Below, one piece after another: positions 1-6,970 of a stretch of 11,008 nucleotides of DNA; within the stretch, counting starts at the first letter, position 1; every line of letters begins with the position of its first letter. The translations under genes were made by a program, and so were the position numbers. The notes below the pieces were generated by a model, which was given only the letters and a program-made list of their open reading frames with translations, was not told the origin of the DNA and did no database searches. This stretch comes from Myxococcota bacterium (GTDB lineage: Bacteria > Myxococcota_C > UBA6777), in the NCBI GenBank assembly GCA_963169055.1, contig CAUJFU010000265.1, forward strand, positions 1-11,008, given 5' to 3'.

Positions 1-2277
1 GAGGGCTTTTCCGCAGCTTTTGCATATTTTCTTTTGTTGGAGCTTAGCGCGACAAAGCAAGGCATCCATCCGCTGACTGAGAGCGCGCTTTTGTCTGATC
101 ATCTCATCGATATCAGCGGAAGTGACGGCGTGAGCAAACAAGGGGCGATGGGCCAACCACAAGAAGATTTCTCTCTCACCCACCGCTTGCTCAAGGGCAA
201 GCAATTCACGGCTTGGCTCAGATGATTTTTTGGGCAGGGATATCTCGTCAGGAAGGGGGAATTCGTCATGATAGAGCGAAGAATGGACACATTGCCCCCA
301 ATAGGACAGGGTTTCGCGGTTGACGGGGGCTTGCACAAAAGCCAAACAACGTTCGAGGCCCAGCGCTCGCTGCATATCGAGGGGGATCATCGCGGCAAGT
401 TCGATCAAAGGCCGCGTATCACAGGGCGAAAGCAGTGATTGAAAAGAAGACGGTATCGCCCGCAGTTCGGCCCAATAAGCAAGTCGATCTTGCAGCGAAC
501 CCGCAAGCATCTCAAGCTCCTGCAAGGTCGGTGTAATGCGAAGAGTGGTGGGTTTTTGGACGGTTGCGGAAAACAGGTGCTGGAGGTCATGTTGAACGTC
601 AGGCGAGCAAGCCCCTACAGCGCCAAATTCATGCCATCCAAAACGACCTGCTCGCCCTGCGATCTGTTGAACTTCGGCGGGTGTGAGCAGGCGCCGCTGT
701 TTGCCATCGAACTTATGCAGCGTCGTAAAGGCGATATAACGGGCAGGAAGGTTCATCCCCATGCCGAGGGCATCGGTGGCGACACAGATCCGCGTGTCTC
801 CACGCAAGAAGCGTTCGGCCTGTGCGCGCCGAACATCGGGAGGAAGCGCACCATACAAAACGGAGGTGGGGATGTTCTTTTGTTCCTCGAAGTAGCTTTT
901 GAGGACCAGTGCGTCGATGCGTGAAAAGACGATGTAAATGCAGCTTTCTGTGGGCTTTTCGATCGGAAACAAAGCATCGTGGAGTTGTAGTGGGCAAAGG
1001 CGTTGGTGGTGTTGGACGGTGGGCTGCGGATAACCAAGCACCGAGACAAAGCGCTGCAACAGCGGCAACGCTTCGGGCGCGCAACATAGGTAGAGGGTTT
1101 TGGCTTGAGCGTGGGTAAGGACACGAGTCCATGCCCCGCCACGTTGGGAGTCTGCGGCCATCTGCGCTTCATCGAGAACAATGATCTGTTCTTCGGTGGG
1201 ACGGAACATCTCGACGGTTGCGGCTTGATGGCGGGCGTCCGGGGTGCGAATCACCTCGTCACCCGTCACGAGATCGCAGGGGACACCTTGCGCATTCAAG
1301 CGCTCGTAGATCTCCCACGCCAACAAGCGCAACGGAGCGAGATACACACCGCTTGGGGCGGCAGCAAGGGCCTCGATGGCAGCGTGCGTTTTACCAGAAT
1401 TGGTCGCCCCAACGGACAGGATGACTTGGGGCCACGTTGCGCGTGCTGCGCTCGGAAACATCGCCATCAGTTGTTGTCGATCGCGTTCTTGTTTCTCGAT
1501 AAGTGCTTGACGTTTCTTGGCTTCTTTGGCTTCTTTGGCGCGTTTGGCAACCTGTTTTTTCTCTTCGAACTCCGCTTCAAGCACCGAAAGTTCCGGGATC
1601 GGCTCAGGAAACAAAACACGCACATCCCCCCACAGATACAAGCTGCTGCGATGTATGCCTCCTTGGCTCCAAGGCAGGATATCAAGTTTTTGCAAGCGTC
1701 GCCGCACCGTCTGGGGCGTCACCCCCAAACAGGTCGCCAAAAAAGCCGTCTTCACCGTAGAAAAAGACAGCAGTTGTTCACGATGGGCTTTGGCTTCGTG
1801 CAGATCATACCACGTCCATCCTTTGGCATCGACGCACGAAGCGATCGGCAAGACCGCCAAGCCGCGCTCTAACATCGACTTGCGGATGCCCAAAGCCTTG
1901 ACCAGACCAGACACCGTCACGATGGATTCTCGCTGCTCACGAAATGCCTGAAATGCCCGATTTATCGCGTTCGCGATTCGCTTTCGTTCGGCCTCTCTTT
2001 CCGCAGCAAGGCAGGCAGCTTCCGCTTGTACCCGTTCGGCCTCGATACGCTCGGCCTCTTGGCGCGCCAGAATTGCTTGCCGACGAGCTTCGAGTCCCTC
2101 TGCAAGCACGCCTTCCGCCTTGTACGTTCCACCAACAAGCACCAGCCCACCACCCGCCAAAAACTCCGCGATCAACGTTCTTTTGTGAGAAAGGCCCTTC
2201 AGATCGCCTTCTTTGAGCGTCCCTTCCGCCACCGTCAAACGATCCAACAACACGGACTTTGCCGCTTCGTAATCCAT
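1..2277 (-). CDS. Suv3-like superfamily 2 RNA/DNA helicase, 3' end cut by window
   Basis: This is a probable ATP-dependent helicase of the Suv3 group, which in mitochondria unwinds RNA for degradation. The frame is open for 759 codons with no stop and leaves the window at position 1. The start ATG (2275-2277) has GGAGG six bases upstream. Visible motifs: Walker A GATNSGKT at residues 290-297, the stretch SGVYLAPLRLLAWEIYERL shortly after it, Walker B DEAQ at 369-372, ATDALGMGMNLP at about 500-511, and motif VI QQIAGRAGRF at 537-546. These match the Suv3 pattern better than other DEAD/DEAH groups. The first 270 residues are unusual: charged coiled-coil-like stretches at about 60-105 and 232-272, and two helix-turn-helix-like segments at about 120-140 and 176-199. 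A CKSC motif at 752-755 may begin a zinc ribbon. The substrate (RNA or DNA) cannot be told from sequence. Confidence 0.9.
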   Translation of the reverse strand, partial: MDYEAAKSVLLDRLTVAEGTLKEGDLKGLSHKRTLIAEFLAGGGLVLVGGTYKAEGVLAEGLEARRQAILARQEAERIEAERVQAEAACLAAEREAERKRIANAINRAFQAFREQRESIVTVSGLVKALGIRKSMLERGLAVLPIASCVDAKGWTWYDLHEAKAHREQLLSFSTVKTAFLATCLGVTPQTVRRRLQKLDILPWSQGGIHRSSLYLWGDVRVLFPEPIPELSVLEAEFEEKKQVAKRAKEAKEAKKRQALIEKQERDRQQLMAMFPSAARATWPQVILSVGATNSGKTHAAIEALAAAPSGVYLAPLRLLAWEIYERLNAQGVPCDLVTGDEVIRTPDARHQAATVEMFRPTEEQIIVLDEAQMAADSQRGGAWTRVLTHAQAKTLYLCCAPEALPLLQRFVSVLGYPQPTVQHHQRLCPLQLHDALFPIEKPTESCIYIVFSRIDALVLKSYFEEQKNIPTSVLYGALPPDVRRAQAERFLRGDTRICVATDALGMGMNLPARYIAFTTLHKFDGKQRRLLTPAEVQQIAGRAGRFGWHEFGAVGACSPDVQHDLQHLFSATVQKPTTLRITPTLQELEMLAGSLQDRLAYWAELRAIPSSFQSLLSPCDTRPLIELAAMIPLDMQRALGLERCLAFVQAPVNRETLSYWGQCVHSSLYHDEFPLPDEISLPKKSSEPSRELLALEQAVGEREIFLWLAHRPLFAHAVTSADIDEMIRQKRALSQRMDALLCRAKLQQKKICKSCGKAL

Positions 2278-2283
2278 CGTTTG

Positions 2284-2288
2284 CCTCC
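2284..2288 (-). promoter_or_regulatory. Ribosome binding site of the helicase gene
   Basis: On the minus strand GGAGG lies six bases before the ATG at 2277. It is a strong Shine-Dalgarno match and fixes this start, giving the protein that begins MDYEAAKSVLL. Confidence 0.75.
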
Positions 2289-2362
2289 GTCAAAAAACAA
2301 AAAAAGTCTCGGCCATGACAGACGACAAACCAAACCGCTCACGCGATGCGAAGCGCGTCGGA

Positions 2363-3217
2363 TCAAGCGGCAGCGAGCGACTCTTGTTTTTCGGGGTAGC
2401 GGCCCCATAGCAAGGCCACCAAATAAGTCATGGCCATCATCAAGAAACCGTATGCAAGAGCGGATGCGTCCGTTAGTGGATCTGTAAAATAAAAAGCCGA
2501 TATCAGCAAGGCAAACGGGACATTGCGAATCCCTGCCACCATCGCAAAGCTCCGACGCAACAACGGTTTGCTTGATGTCAACATCCCGATCACAAGATTC
2601 AACAAGATCAAAAAGACACAGCATCCCAAGCCTAACCACCCCACACGCAAAAAAACACTGAATTTCGCCAACAACAGCCCCACCACCACCAAAAGCAAAA
2701 GCAGATTCGCGATCTGGTTCATGGGTTTGCTGTAGCGTGCAGCAAATAACGGACGATGGCGTTGGATCAACAGTCCGACAGCAAGAGGAAGCAAAAGATA
2801 AAGTACCAACGTGGAAAACATCGAACCAAACAGCCCAAACGACCCGGCGAGCGTCTTCTTCGTTCCGACAATCAACGCTAACGTCAAGGGGGCACTCATC
2901 ACACTCAACAGCGAAAGCAAGATCATCGTCAGCGTGGCCACAGCCACATCGCCTTTGGCTTTGAGCGTAAACAAGGGTCCAGCCACGCCTCCCGGGCTAA
3001 GCATGCACAACAACAACCCCAAAACAACAGGCTGCTCCAACGGTAACATCGACAAAAACCACCAAGTCAAAACAGGAACCACAAGCAAATTCAAAAGAAT
3101 AGCCAACAGCAAAGAACTTTTGTGTTGACGAAGGGCCGCAAAATCCGAGATCTTCGTCCCCATCCCGATCGCAAGCATCGTGACGATTAACAAAACAGTC
3201 AGCGCAATCTGTTGCAT
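2363..3217 (-). CDS. BASS-family (bile acid:sodium symporter-like) membrane transporter
   Basis: A 284-residue, very hydrophobic protein with about nine to ten membrane segments, the usual size for the bile acid:sodium symporter (BASS) family of secondary transporters. The signature region around residues 73-92 reads SPGGVAGPLFTLKAKGDVAV, close to the family's PGG...KGDVALS motif near the crossed helices. A second marker, GIRNVPFALLISAFYF, fits the other discontinuous helix. Family members move organic anions with sodium in the inner membrane; bacterial substrates vary (pantoate, keto acids, others), so no substrate is assigned. The start at 3217 is preferred over an in-frame ATG at 3388: it has GGAG five bases upstream and begins directly with the first membrane helix, while the extra 57 residues are polar and unlike the family. 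It reads away from the aminotransferase and toward the helicase gene. Confidence 0.87.
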   Translation of the reverse strand: MQQIALTVLLIVTMLAIGMGTKISDFAALRQHKSSLLLAILLNLLVVPVLTWWFLSMLPLEQPVVLGLLLCMLSPGGVAGPLFTLKAKGDVAVATLTMILLSLLSVMSAPLTLALIVGTKKTLAGSFGLFGSMFSTLVLYLLLPLAVGLLIQRHRPLFAARYSKPMNQIANLLLLLVVVGLLLAKFSVFLRVGWLGLGCCVFLILLNLVIGMLTSSKPLLRRSFAMVAGIRNVPFALLISAFYFTDPLTDASALAYGFLMMAMTYLVALLWGRYPEKQESLAAA

Positions 3218-3326
3218 AAAGGCTCCATCCCCTACGCATCCATTCCTTGGGCGCGCAGGATCGTATCGGGGTGTTATCCAAATTGTTGGGGTGCGTAGAG
3301 CCTGTCTGGTGCGGTGCAACCGACTC

Positions 3327-3355
3327 TTGCATTTGTGGGGGGCTACAGGTATAGA
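3327..3355 (+). promoter_or_regulatory. Candidate sigma70-type promoter for the aminotransferase/his operon
   Basis: TTGCAT (3327-3332), a 17-base spacer and TATAGA (3350-3355) form the best -35/-10 pair seen upstream of the plus-strand block. The match is partial (three of six and four of six consensus bases), but the spacing is ideal and the position is suitable, about 130 bases before the first start codon. The predicted transcript start would be near 3362. Confidence 0.4.
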
Positions 3356-3366
3356 TGCCTCGCCTT

Positions 3367-3382
3367 TTGGTGTCAACACCAA
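3367..3382. promoter_or_regulatory. Operator-like inverted repeat TTGGTGT-CA-ACACCAA
   Basis: A perfect 7-base inverted repeat around a 2-base centre. It lies 11 bases past the candidate -10 box, about +5 to +20 of the predicted transcript, where a bound dimeric repressor would block initiation or early elongation. No regulator gene for it is visible in the window. It could alternatively be a small RNA hairpin, but a 2-base loop makes that unlikely. Confidence 0.4.
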
Positions 3383-3401
3383 CTCCATGTTTTTCTCTTT
3401 G

Positions 3402-3462
3402 CCTTCTGTTCGAGCAAAGAACCCGATGGCCTTCGTTTTTTGAGCAAAGAACCGCCGTGGCC
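3402..3462 (+). repeat. Imperfect tandem duplication of about 30 bases
   Basis: GAGCAAAGAACC occurs at 3412-3423 and again at 3442-3453, exactly 30 bases apart. Each copy is preceded by CCTTC (3402-3406 and 3430-3434) and followed by TGGCC (3427-3431 and 3458-3462), so the unit is about 30 bases with small spacing changes. It sits in the presumed 5' leader of the aminotransferase transcript. The 30-base period is close to three helical turns, which would suit paired protein binding, but a simple local duplication is equally possible. Confidence 0.65.
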
Positions 3463-3479
3463 AGAGTCACCCACATTTT

Positions 3480-3487
3480 GGGGGAGG
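3480..3487 (+). promoter_or_regulatory. Ribosome binding site deciding the aminotransferase start
   Basis: GGGGGAGG ends five bases before the ATG at 3493. The frame is open further upstream to an ATG at 3355, but that one has no such site, so 3493 is taken as the start. Confidence 0.8.
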
Positions 3488-3492
3488 TTTTT

Positions 3493-4677
3493 ATGAACCC
3501 TTTTCTTCTCAAGCAGCTCGAAGCCTCGGCGTGGCTGCGTCAGCTCTTTCAGCGGTTCGATGGAACCCGAGAAGATGCGCCCGTGAGCCTTGCGATCGGC
3601 AACCCGCACATGATCCCCCCCGCTGCTTTTTATGCAGCCCTCGATCGGCAACTTCGCCAGCCTACCGAGACGCTGCATCACTACACTCCCCAAGAAGGTC
3701 TCGCAGATTCGCGAGAGCAGATCGCAGCGCATCTTCGGGCATCTTGTCAAACGAAATTCCGCGCTGAAGATATCTTCCTCACGATGGGTGCTTCGGGAGC
3801 CTTGGCGATCCTGCTCAAGACGCTGTTTGCGCCTGATGACGAAGTGCTGTTGTTGGCTCCTTATTTTTTGGAATATCCCACCTATCTTGCGCTGTATTCG
3901 CTACGCCCCAAGATCGTCCAAACAGACGCGCATTTCCACCTTGATCTCGATGCCATCGCACAAGCCATCACTCCCCAAACGCGGGGCTTGATCCTCAATT
4001 CGCCAAACAACCCAACAGGCGTGATCTACACACGCCAAGAACTTACCGCCTTGGGAGCGTTGCTCTCGGAGAAAAGCCGCACTTTTTCTCATCCAATCTA
4101 CCTGCTCTCTGATGAACCCTACCGCTACATCAACCTCACCCAACAAGACATCCCTTTCCTCTCCGATCTATACGATCAATCCGTCTTGATCACCTCTTTT
4201 AGCAAACAACTTGCGATCCCGGGAGAGCGCATCGGCTATCTCGCCCTCTCTCCTTCTTTCCACGAACACGAACAGGTACGACAAGGTCTCAACCTCGCCC
4301 AACGGCTGCTTGGCTTTATCAATGCACCGAGCCTGATGCAAGCCGTTGTATGCGAACTTTTGGACGTGACCATTGACTTGGCGATGATCTTGGAAAACAA
4401 AGCGCTGTTAGAGGATACGCTTCGGCGCAATCATCTCGATTTTGTCGAACCCGAAGGGGCGTTTTATACCTTCGTTCGTTCGCCGCTTGCCGATGATGTG
4501 GCTTTTTGCGCCTTAGCCCGTGAATCCGGCGTGTTGTTGATGCCGGGAAGCGCCTTTGGTGCTCGTGGGTGGTTTCGTGCGTGCTTGTGTACCTCCACAC
4601 CGATCATGCGCGCTGCTCTCCCACGCCTCCAAAAAGCCATCGCGCTCGCCCACGCTGCGGAAAACAAGCCGCGATAG
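3493..4677 (+). CDS. PLP-dependent class I/II aminotransferase
   Basis: A 394-residue fold-type I aminotransferase that exchanges amino groups between an amino acid and a 2-oxo acid using pyridoxal phosphate. The phosphate/cofactor framework is intact: NNPTG at 172-176, SDEPY at 206-210, the cofactor lysine in SFSKQLAIPGERIGY (K238), and the substrate carboxylate arginine at R362 in GWFRAC. The N-terminus (MNPFLLKQLEASAWLRQLF) and the SFSK..x.PGERIGY form resemble the aspartate-aminotransferase-like group of provisional aminotransferases rather than classical HisC, whose lysine motif is usually SFSKAYGLAGLRIGY-like. Its place directly ahead of hisF nevertheless makes a role in the histidinol-phosphate transamination possible. 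Substrate is not assigned. The start is fixed by the strong ribosome binding site at 3480-3487. Confidence 0.92.
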   Translation: MNPFLLKQLEASAWLRQLFQRFDGTREDAPVSLAIGNPHMIPPAAFYAALDRQLRQPTETLHHYTPQEGLADSREQIAAHLRASCQTKFRAEDIFLTMGASGALAILLKTLFAPDDEVLLLAPYFLEYPTYLALYSLRPKIVQTDAHFHLDLDAIAQAITPQTRGLILNSPNNPTGVIYTRQELTALGALLSEKSRTFSHPIYLLSDEPYRYINLTQQDIPFLSDLYDQSVLITSFSKQLAIPGERIGYLALSPSFHEHEQVRQGLNLAQRLLGFINAPSLMQAVVCELLDVTIDLAMILENKALLEDTLRRNHLDFVEPEGAFYTFVRSPLADDVAFCALARESGVLLMPGSAFGARGWFRACLCTSTPIMRAALPRLQKAIALAHAAENKPR

Positions 4678-4714
4678 CACACATCTCGAAGACAAAACGA
4701 CCCACCAAAACAGC

Positions 4715-4739
4715 GGCCTCTCCCCCACAGCGAGAGGCC
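4715..4739 (+). promoter_or_regulatory. Hairpin just upstream of the hisF ribosome binding site
   Basis: GGCCTCTC (4715-4722) and GAGAGGCC (4732-4739) form a perfect 8-base-pair stem with a 9-base loop. It is followed by the hisF Shine-Dalgarno GGAG (4742-4745), only two bases away, and there is no U-run, so it is not a standard intrinsic terminator. It could modulate hisF translation, stabilise a processed 3' end of the aminotransferase message, or act as a weak attenuator. No histidine-rich leader peptide is seen. Confidence 0.5.
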
Positions 4740-4752
4740 ACGGAGCAGAGCG

Positions 4753-5592
4753 ATGGCGACTCGACGCATCATCCCTTGTTTGGACGTAAGCCACGGGCGC
4801 GTCGTCAAGGGTGTCAAGTTTCAAGGTTTACGGGATGCGGGCTGCCCCGTCGAACTCTCTGCGCGTTATCAAGAACAAGGCGCGGATGAGATCGTGATCT
4901 TGGATATCTCTGCAACTCCCGAAGGACGGGGAAATCAGCTTGATACGGTGCGCAAAGTCCGCGAGGTTCTGAGCATCCCGCTGACAGTAGGGGGCGGCAT
5001 CCGCAAGATCGAAGATGCAAGCGCGTTGTTGCAAGCAGGCGCAGACAAAGTCTCTATGAATACTGCGGCGGTCTTCGAGCCTGCGCTATTGTCGGCGATC
5101 GCAGAACGTTTTGGCCGTCAATGTACGGTGCTTGCGATCGACGCAGCAGCCAAGATCGGCATGGAGGGGTGGGAAGTGGTGGTACGTTCTGGAACGCAGC
5201 GCATCGGACGTGACGCGATCGAATGGGCCCGAGAAGGTGAAGAACGCGGTGCAGGGGAGATCTTGTTGACAAGCTTTGATCGAGATGGCACACGGTCAGG
5301 TTATGATCTTGCGCAGTTGCGGGCTTTTTCGCAAGCCGTCAAACTTCCGATCATCGCATCAGGCGGAGCCCACAGCCCCGAACATCTGCTCGAAGCCTTG
5401 GACGCAGGAGCCGATGCGGTGCTTGCGGCCTCGATCTTCCACGACGGGGATTGGACGGTTGATGCGCTCAAGGTGTTCTTGTTGTCGCGTGGTGTCGACG
5501 TGCGCCCTCCTTACACAACCCAAGCCAGACCCTCTACCACGACAAAAAGTCCCGATTCATCGACCCATCCGACGGAGGGTAGCCAAGCATGA
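4753..5592 (+). CDS. hisF: Imidazole glycerol phosphate synthase cyclase subunit HisF
   Basis: HisF uses ammonia delivered by the HisH glutaminase to convert PRFAR into imidazole-glycerol phosphate and AICAR, the fifth step of histidine synthesis, in the cytoplasm. The (beta-alpha)8 barrel is complete: both catalytic aspartates are present, D11 in IIPCLDV and D130 in LAIDAAAK, as are the phosphate-binding loops GGGIR (about 80-84) and IASGG (about 201-205), and the LLTSFDRDGTRSGYD segment (171-185). The family is about 250 residues; this protein has 279 because of a Ser/Thr/Pro-rich tail of about 27 residues after VDVRPPY, with no recognisable domain. The start has GGAG seven bases upstream. 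The stop overlaps the next gene's ATG (ATGA), so the two are probably translationally coupled. HisH is not in the window. Confidence 0.97.
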   Translation: MATRRIIPCLDVSHGRVVKGVKFQGLRDAGCPVELSARYQEQGADEIVILDISATPEGRGNQLDTVRKVREVLSIPLTVGGGIRKIEDASALLQAGADKVSMNTAAVFEPALLSAIAERFGRQCTVLAIDAAAKIGMEGWEVVVRSGTQRIGRDAIEWAREGEERGAGEILLTSFDRDGTRSGYDLAQLRAFSQAVKLPIIASGGAHSPEHLLEALDAGADAVLAASIFHDGDWTVDALKVFLLSRGVDVRPPYTTQARPSTTTKSPDSSTHPTEGSQA

Positions 5593-6896
5593 TCATCCCA
5601 TCGATCGATCTTCAAGACGGGCAAACAGTACAATTGATCGGCGGAAAGCAGAAAGCCTTGGATGCGGGAGATCCACATCCGATCGCGGAGCGTTTTGGTC
5701 GGGTCGGTGAGATCGCAGTGATCGACTTGGACGCGGCGATGGGAAAAGGCCGACAATCGGCATTGATCGAGCCGTTGTTGCGGGTGGCGCGTTGTCGGGT
5801 GGGTGGGGGTATCCGCGATGTGGAAAGTGCGCTGCGTTGGTTGGATGCAGGAGCCGTGAAAGTGATCCTTGGAACGGCTGCGCGGCCTGATATCTTGCAG
5901 CACCTACCGAAAGAACGGGTGATCGCAGCACTGGATGCGGTACATGGCGATATCGTGGTTGAGGGATGGCAGACCAAGACGGGCAAGCGCGTGGAAGAAC
6001 AGATGGCCGCGTTGTTGCCCTATGTTGGGGGATTTTTGGTAACGTTTGTGGAGCGCGAAGGTCGGATGGTCGGGATCGATCTGGAAGAAGTCGCCCGCTT
6101 AAAAGCAGCCGCAGGAGACGCCCAACTGACGATCGCTGGGGGCGTTGCAACGGTCGAAGAGATTGCTGCGTTGGACGCGATGGGCGTCGATGCACAAGTC
6201 GGGATGGCTCTGTACACAGGAGCCTTTGATCTGGCCGATGCGATCGGGGCTTGTTTGAAAAGCGATCGTCCTGATGGAAAGTGGCCGACCGTGATCACCG
6301 ATCCAGACGGGTTGGCGTTGGGTCTGGCCTACTCCGATCAAGAAAGTCTACAAGTCGCTCTGGATCGCGGTGTGGGAGCGTATGCTTCGCGCAAACGCGG
6401 ACTGTGGATCAAAGGCGAAACGTCGGGCGCAACGCAGCGCTTGTTGCGCGTGGATCTCGATTGTGACCGCGACACCTTGCGCTTTATGGTCGAGCAGCAA
6501 ACACCCGGCTTTTGCCACCTCGATACATGGACTTGTTGGGGCGAAACAGAAGGGATGCACGCCTTGATGCAAACGCTTGCAAAACGCTTGCAAAACGCCC
6601 CGACAGGTTCTTACGCTCGTCGTCTCTTCGATGACCCCGCCCTCTTGGCCGCCAAGCTGCGCGAAGAAGCCTCCGAACTCAGCGAAGCCACCGACCCCCC
6701 GCACGTCCGCGAAGAGGCCGCTGATCTGCTGTATTTTGCGTTTGTTGCGGCCACACGCGCTGGAGTTTCGCTGTCGGATCTTCATCGCACCTTTTCGATG
6801 CGCGCCCGCAAAGTTTCACGGCGCCCCGGGGATGCGAAACCTCCGTTCCTTGCATCGGCATCTGCCGAAGAAACCTTGCCCCCATCCAACGACTGA
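5589..6896 (+). CDS. hisAIE: Trifunctional HisA-HisI-HisE fusion protein
   Basis: One 435-residue protein carries three histidine-pathway enzymes. Residues 1-222 are HisA (ProFAR isomerase, TIM barrel): D7 in IIPSIDL, GGGIR at 72-76, D116 in AALDAVHG, VEGW at 124-127, T152 in VTFVEREG and the phosphate loop IAGGV at 182-186. Residues about 226-320 are HisI (phosphoribosyl-AMP cyclohydrolase): SRKRGLWIKGETSG at 267-280, DCDRD at 291-295, and the metal-binding cysteines in GFCHL and TCWG (C309, C316). Residues about 323-418 are HisE (phosphoribosyl-ATP pyrophosphohydrolase): KLREEASEL at 356-364 and EEAADLLYF at 375-383, ending RRPGDAKP. It therefore covers steps two to four of the pathway in reverse domain order (E and I act before A). 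HisI-HisE fusions are common; HisA joined to them is not. GGAGG lies ten bases before the start, which overlaps the hisF stop. Confidence 0.96.
   Translation: MIIPSIDLQDGQTVQLIGGKQKALDAGDPHPIAERFGRVGEIAVIDLDAAMGKGRQSALIEPLLRVARCRVGGGIRDVESALRWLDAGAVKVILGTAARPDILQHLPKERVIAALDAVHGDIVVEGWQTKTGKRVEEQMAALLPYVGGFLVTFVEREGRMVGIDLEEVARLKAAAGDAQLTIAGGVATVEEIAALDAMGVDAQVGMALYTGAFDLADAIGACLKSDRPDGKWPTVITDPDGLALGLAYSDQESLQVALDRGVGAYASRKRGLWIKGETSGATQRLLRVDLDCDRDTLRFMVEQQTPGFCHLDTWTCWGETEGMHALMQTLAKRLQNAPTGSYARRLFDDPALLAAKLREEASELSEATDPPHVREEAADLLYFAFVAATRAGVSLSDLHRTFSMRARKVSRRPGDAKPPFLASASAEETLPPSND
6577..6598 (+). repeat. Two tandem 11-base units inside the HisI-HisE junction
   Basis: TTGCAAAACGC occurs twice back to back (6577-6587 and 6588-6598), and a partial related copy (TGATGCAAACGC) precedes it. 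The unit length is not a multiple of three, so gain or loss of one unit would shift the frame before the HisE domain. In this sequence the frame is intact. Confidence 0.75.
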
Positions 6897-6970
6897 TCCA
6901 TCACGAAGATCGTTGTGCTAACACCTCGCTATGATCGCTTTCACCAGCGCCGAAGAACAAAGGAAGATCC

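Larger units (their letters stand above)
3218..3492. other. Divergent intergenic region between transporter and aminotransferase genes
   Basis: 275 bases without a credible gene. It must hold the promoters for both directions. Visible elements are listed separately: a promoter-like pair (3327-3356), an inverted repeat (3367-3382) and a tandem duplication (3402-3462). Near the transporter side, CTACGCA at 3232-3238 is mirrored by TGCGTAG near 3292-3298, a 7-base inverted repeat about 53 bases apart that could pair in a transcript but is too short to interpret. Confidence 0.7.

Noticed and set aside
439-1872. Long plus-strand frames (for example 439-924 and 1105-1872) opposite the helicase gene
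   Set aside because: They are shadows of the 759-codon minus-strand frame, which shows conserved helicase motifs throughout; the plus-strand products show no recognisable motif.
2335-2370. Nested inverted repeats (CCGCT/AGCGG and ACGCG/CGCGT) at the end of the transporter gene as a terminator
   Set aside because: They overlap the stop codon, the stems are short and interrupted, and no U-run follows on the minus strand.
3218-3388. N-terminal extension of the BASS transporter to an ATG at 3388
   Set aside because: The extra 57 residues are polar and unlike the family, and the ATG at 3217 has a good ribosome binding site just before the first membrane helix.
3355-3492. N-terminal extension of the aminotransferase to an ATG at 3355
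   Set aside because: It would place the operator-like repeat and the tandem duplication inside coding sequence; the GGGGGAGG site clearly marks the ATG at 3493.
6897-6970. TATGAT near 6930 as an internal promoter for the membrane protein
   Set aside because: No acceptable -35 element lies 16-18 bases upstream, so it is not counted as a promoter.
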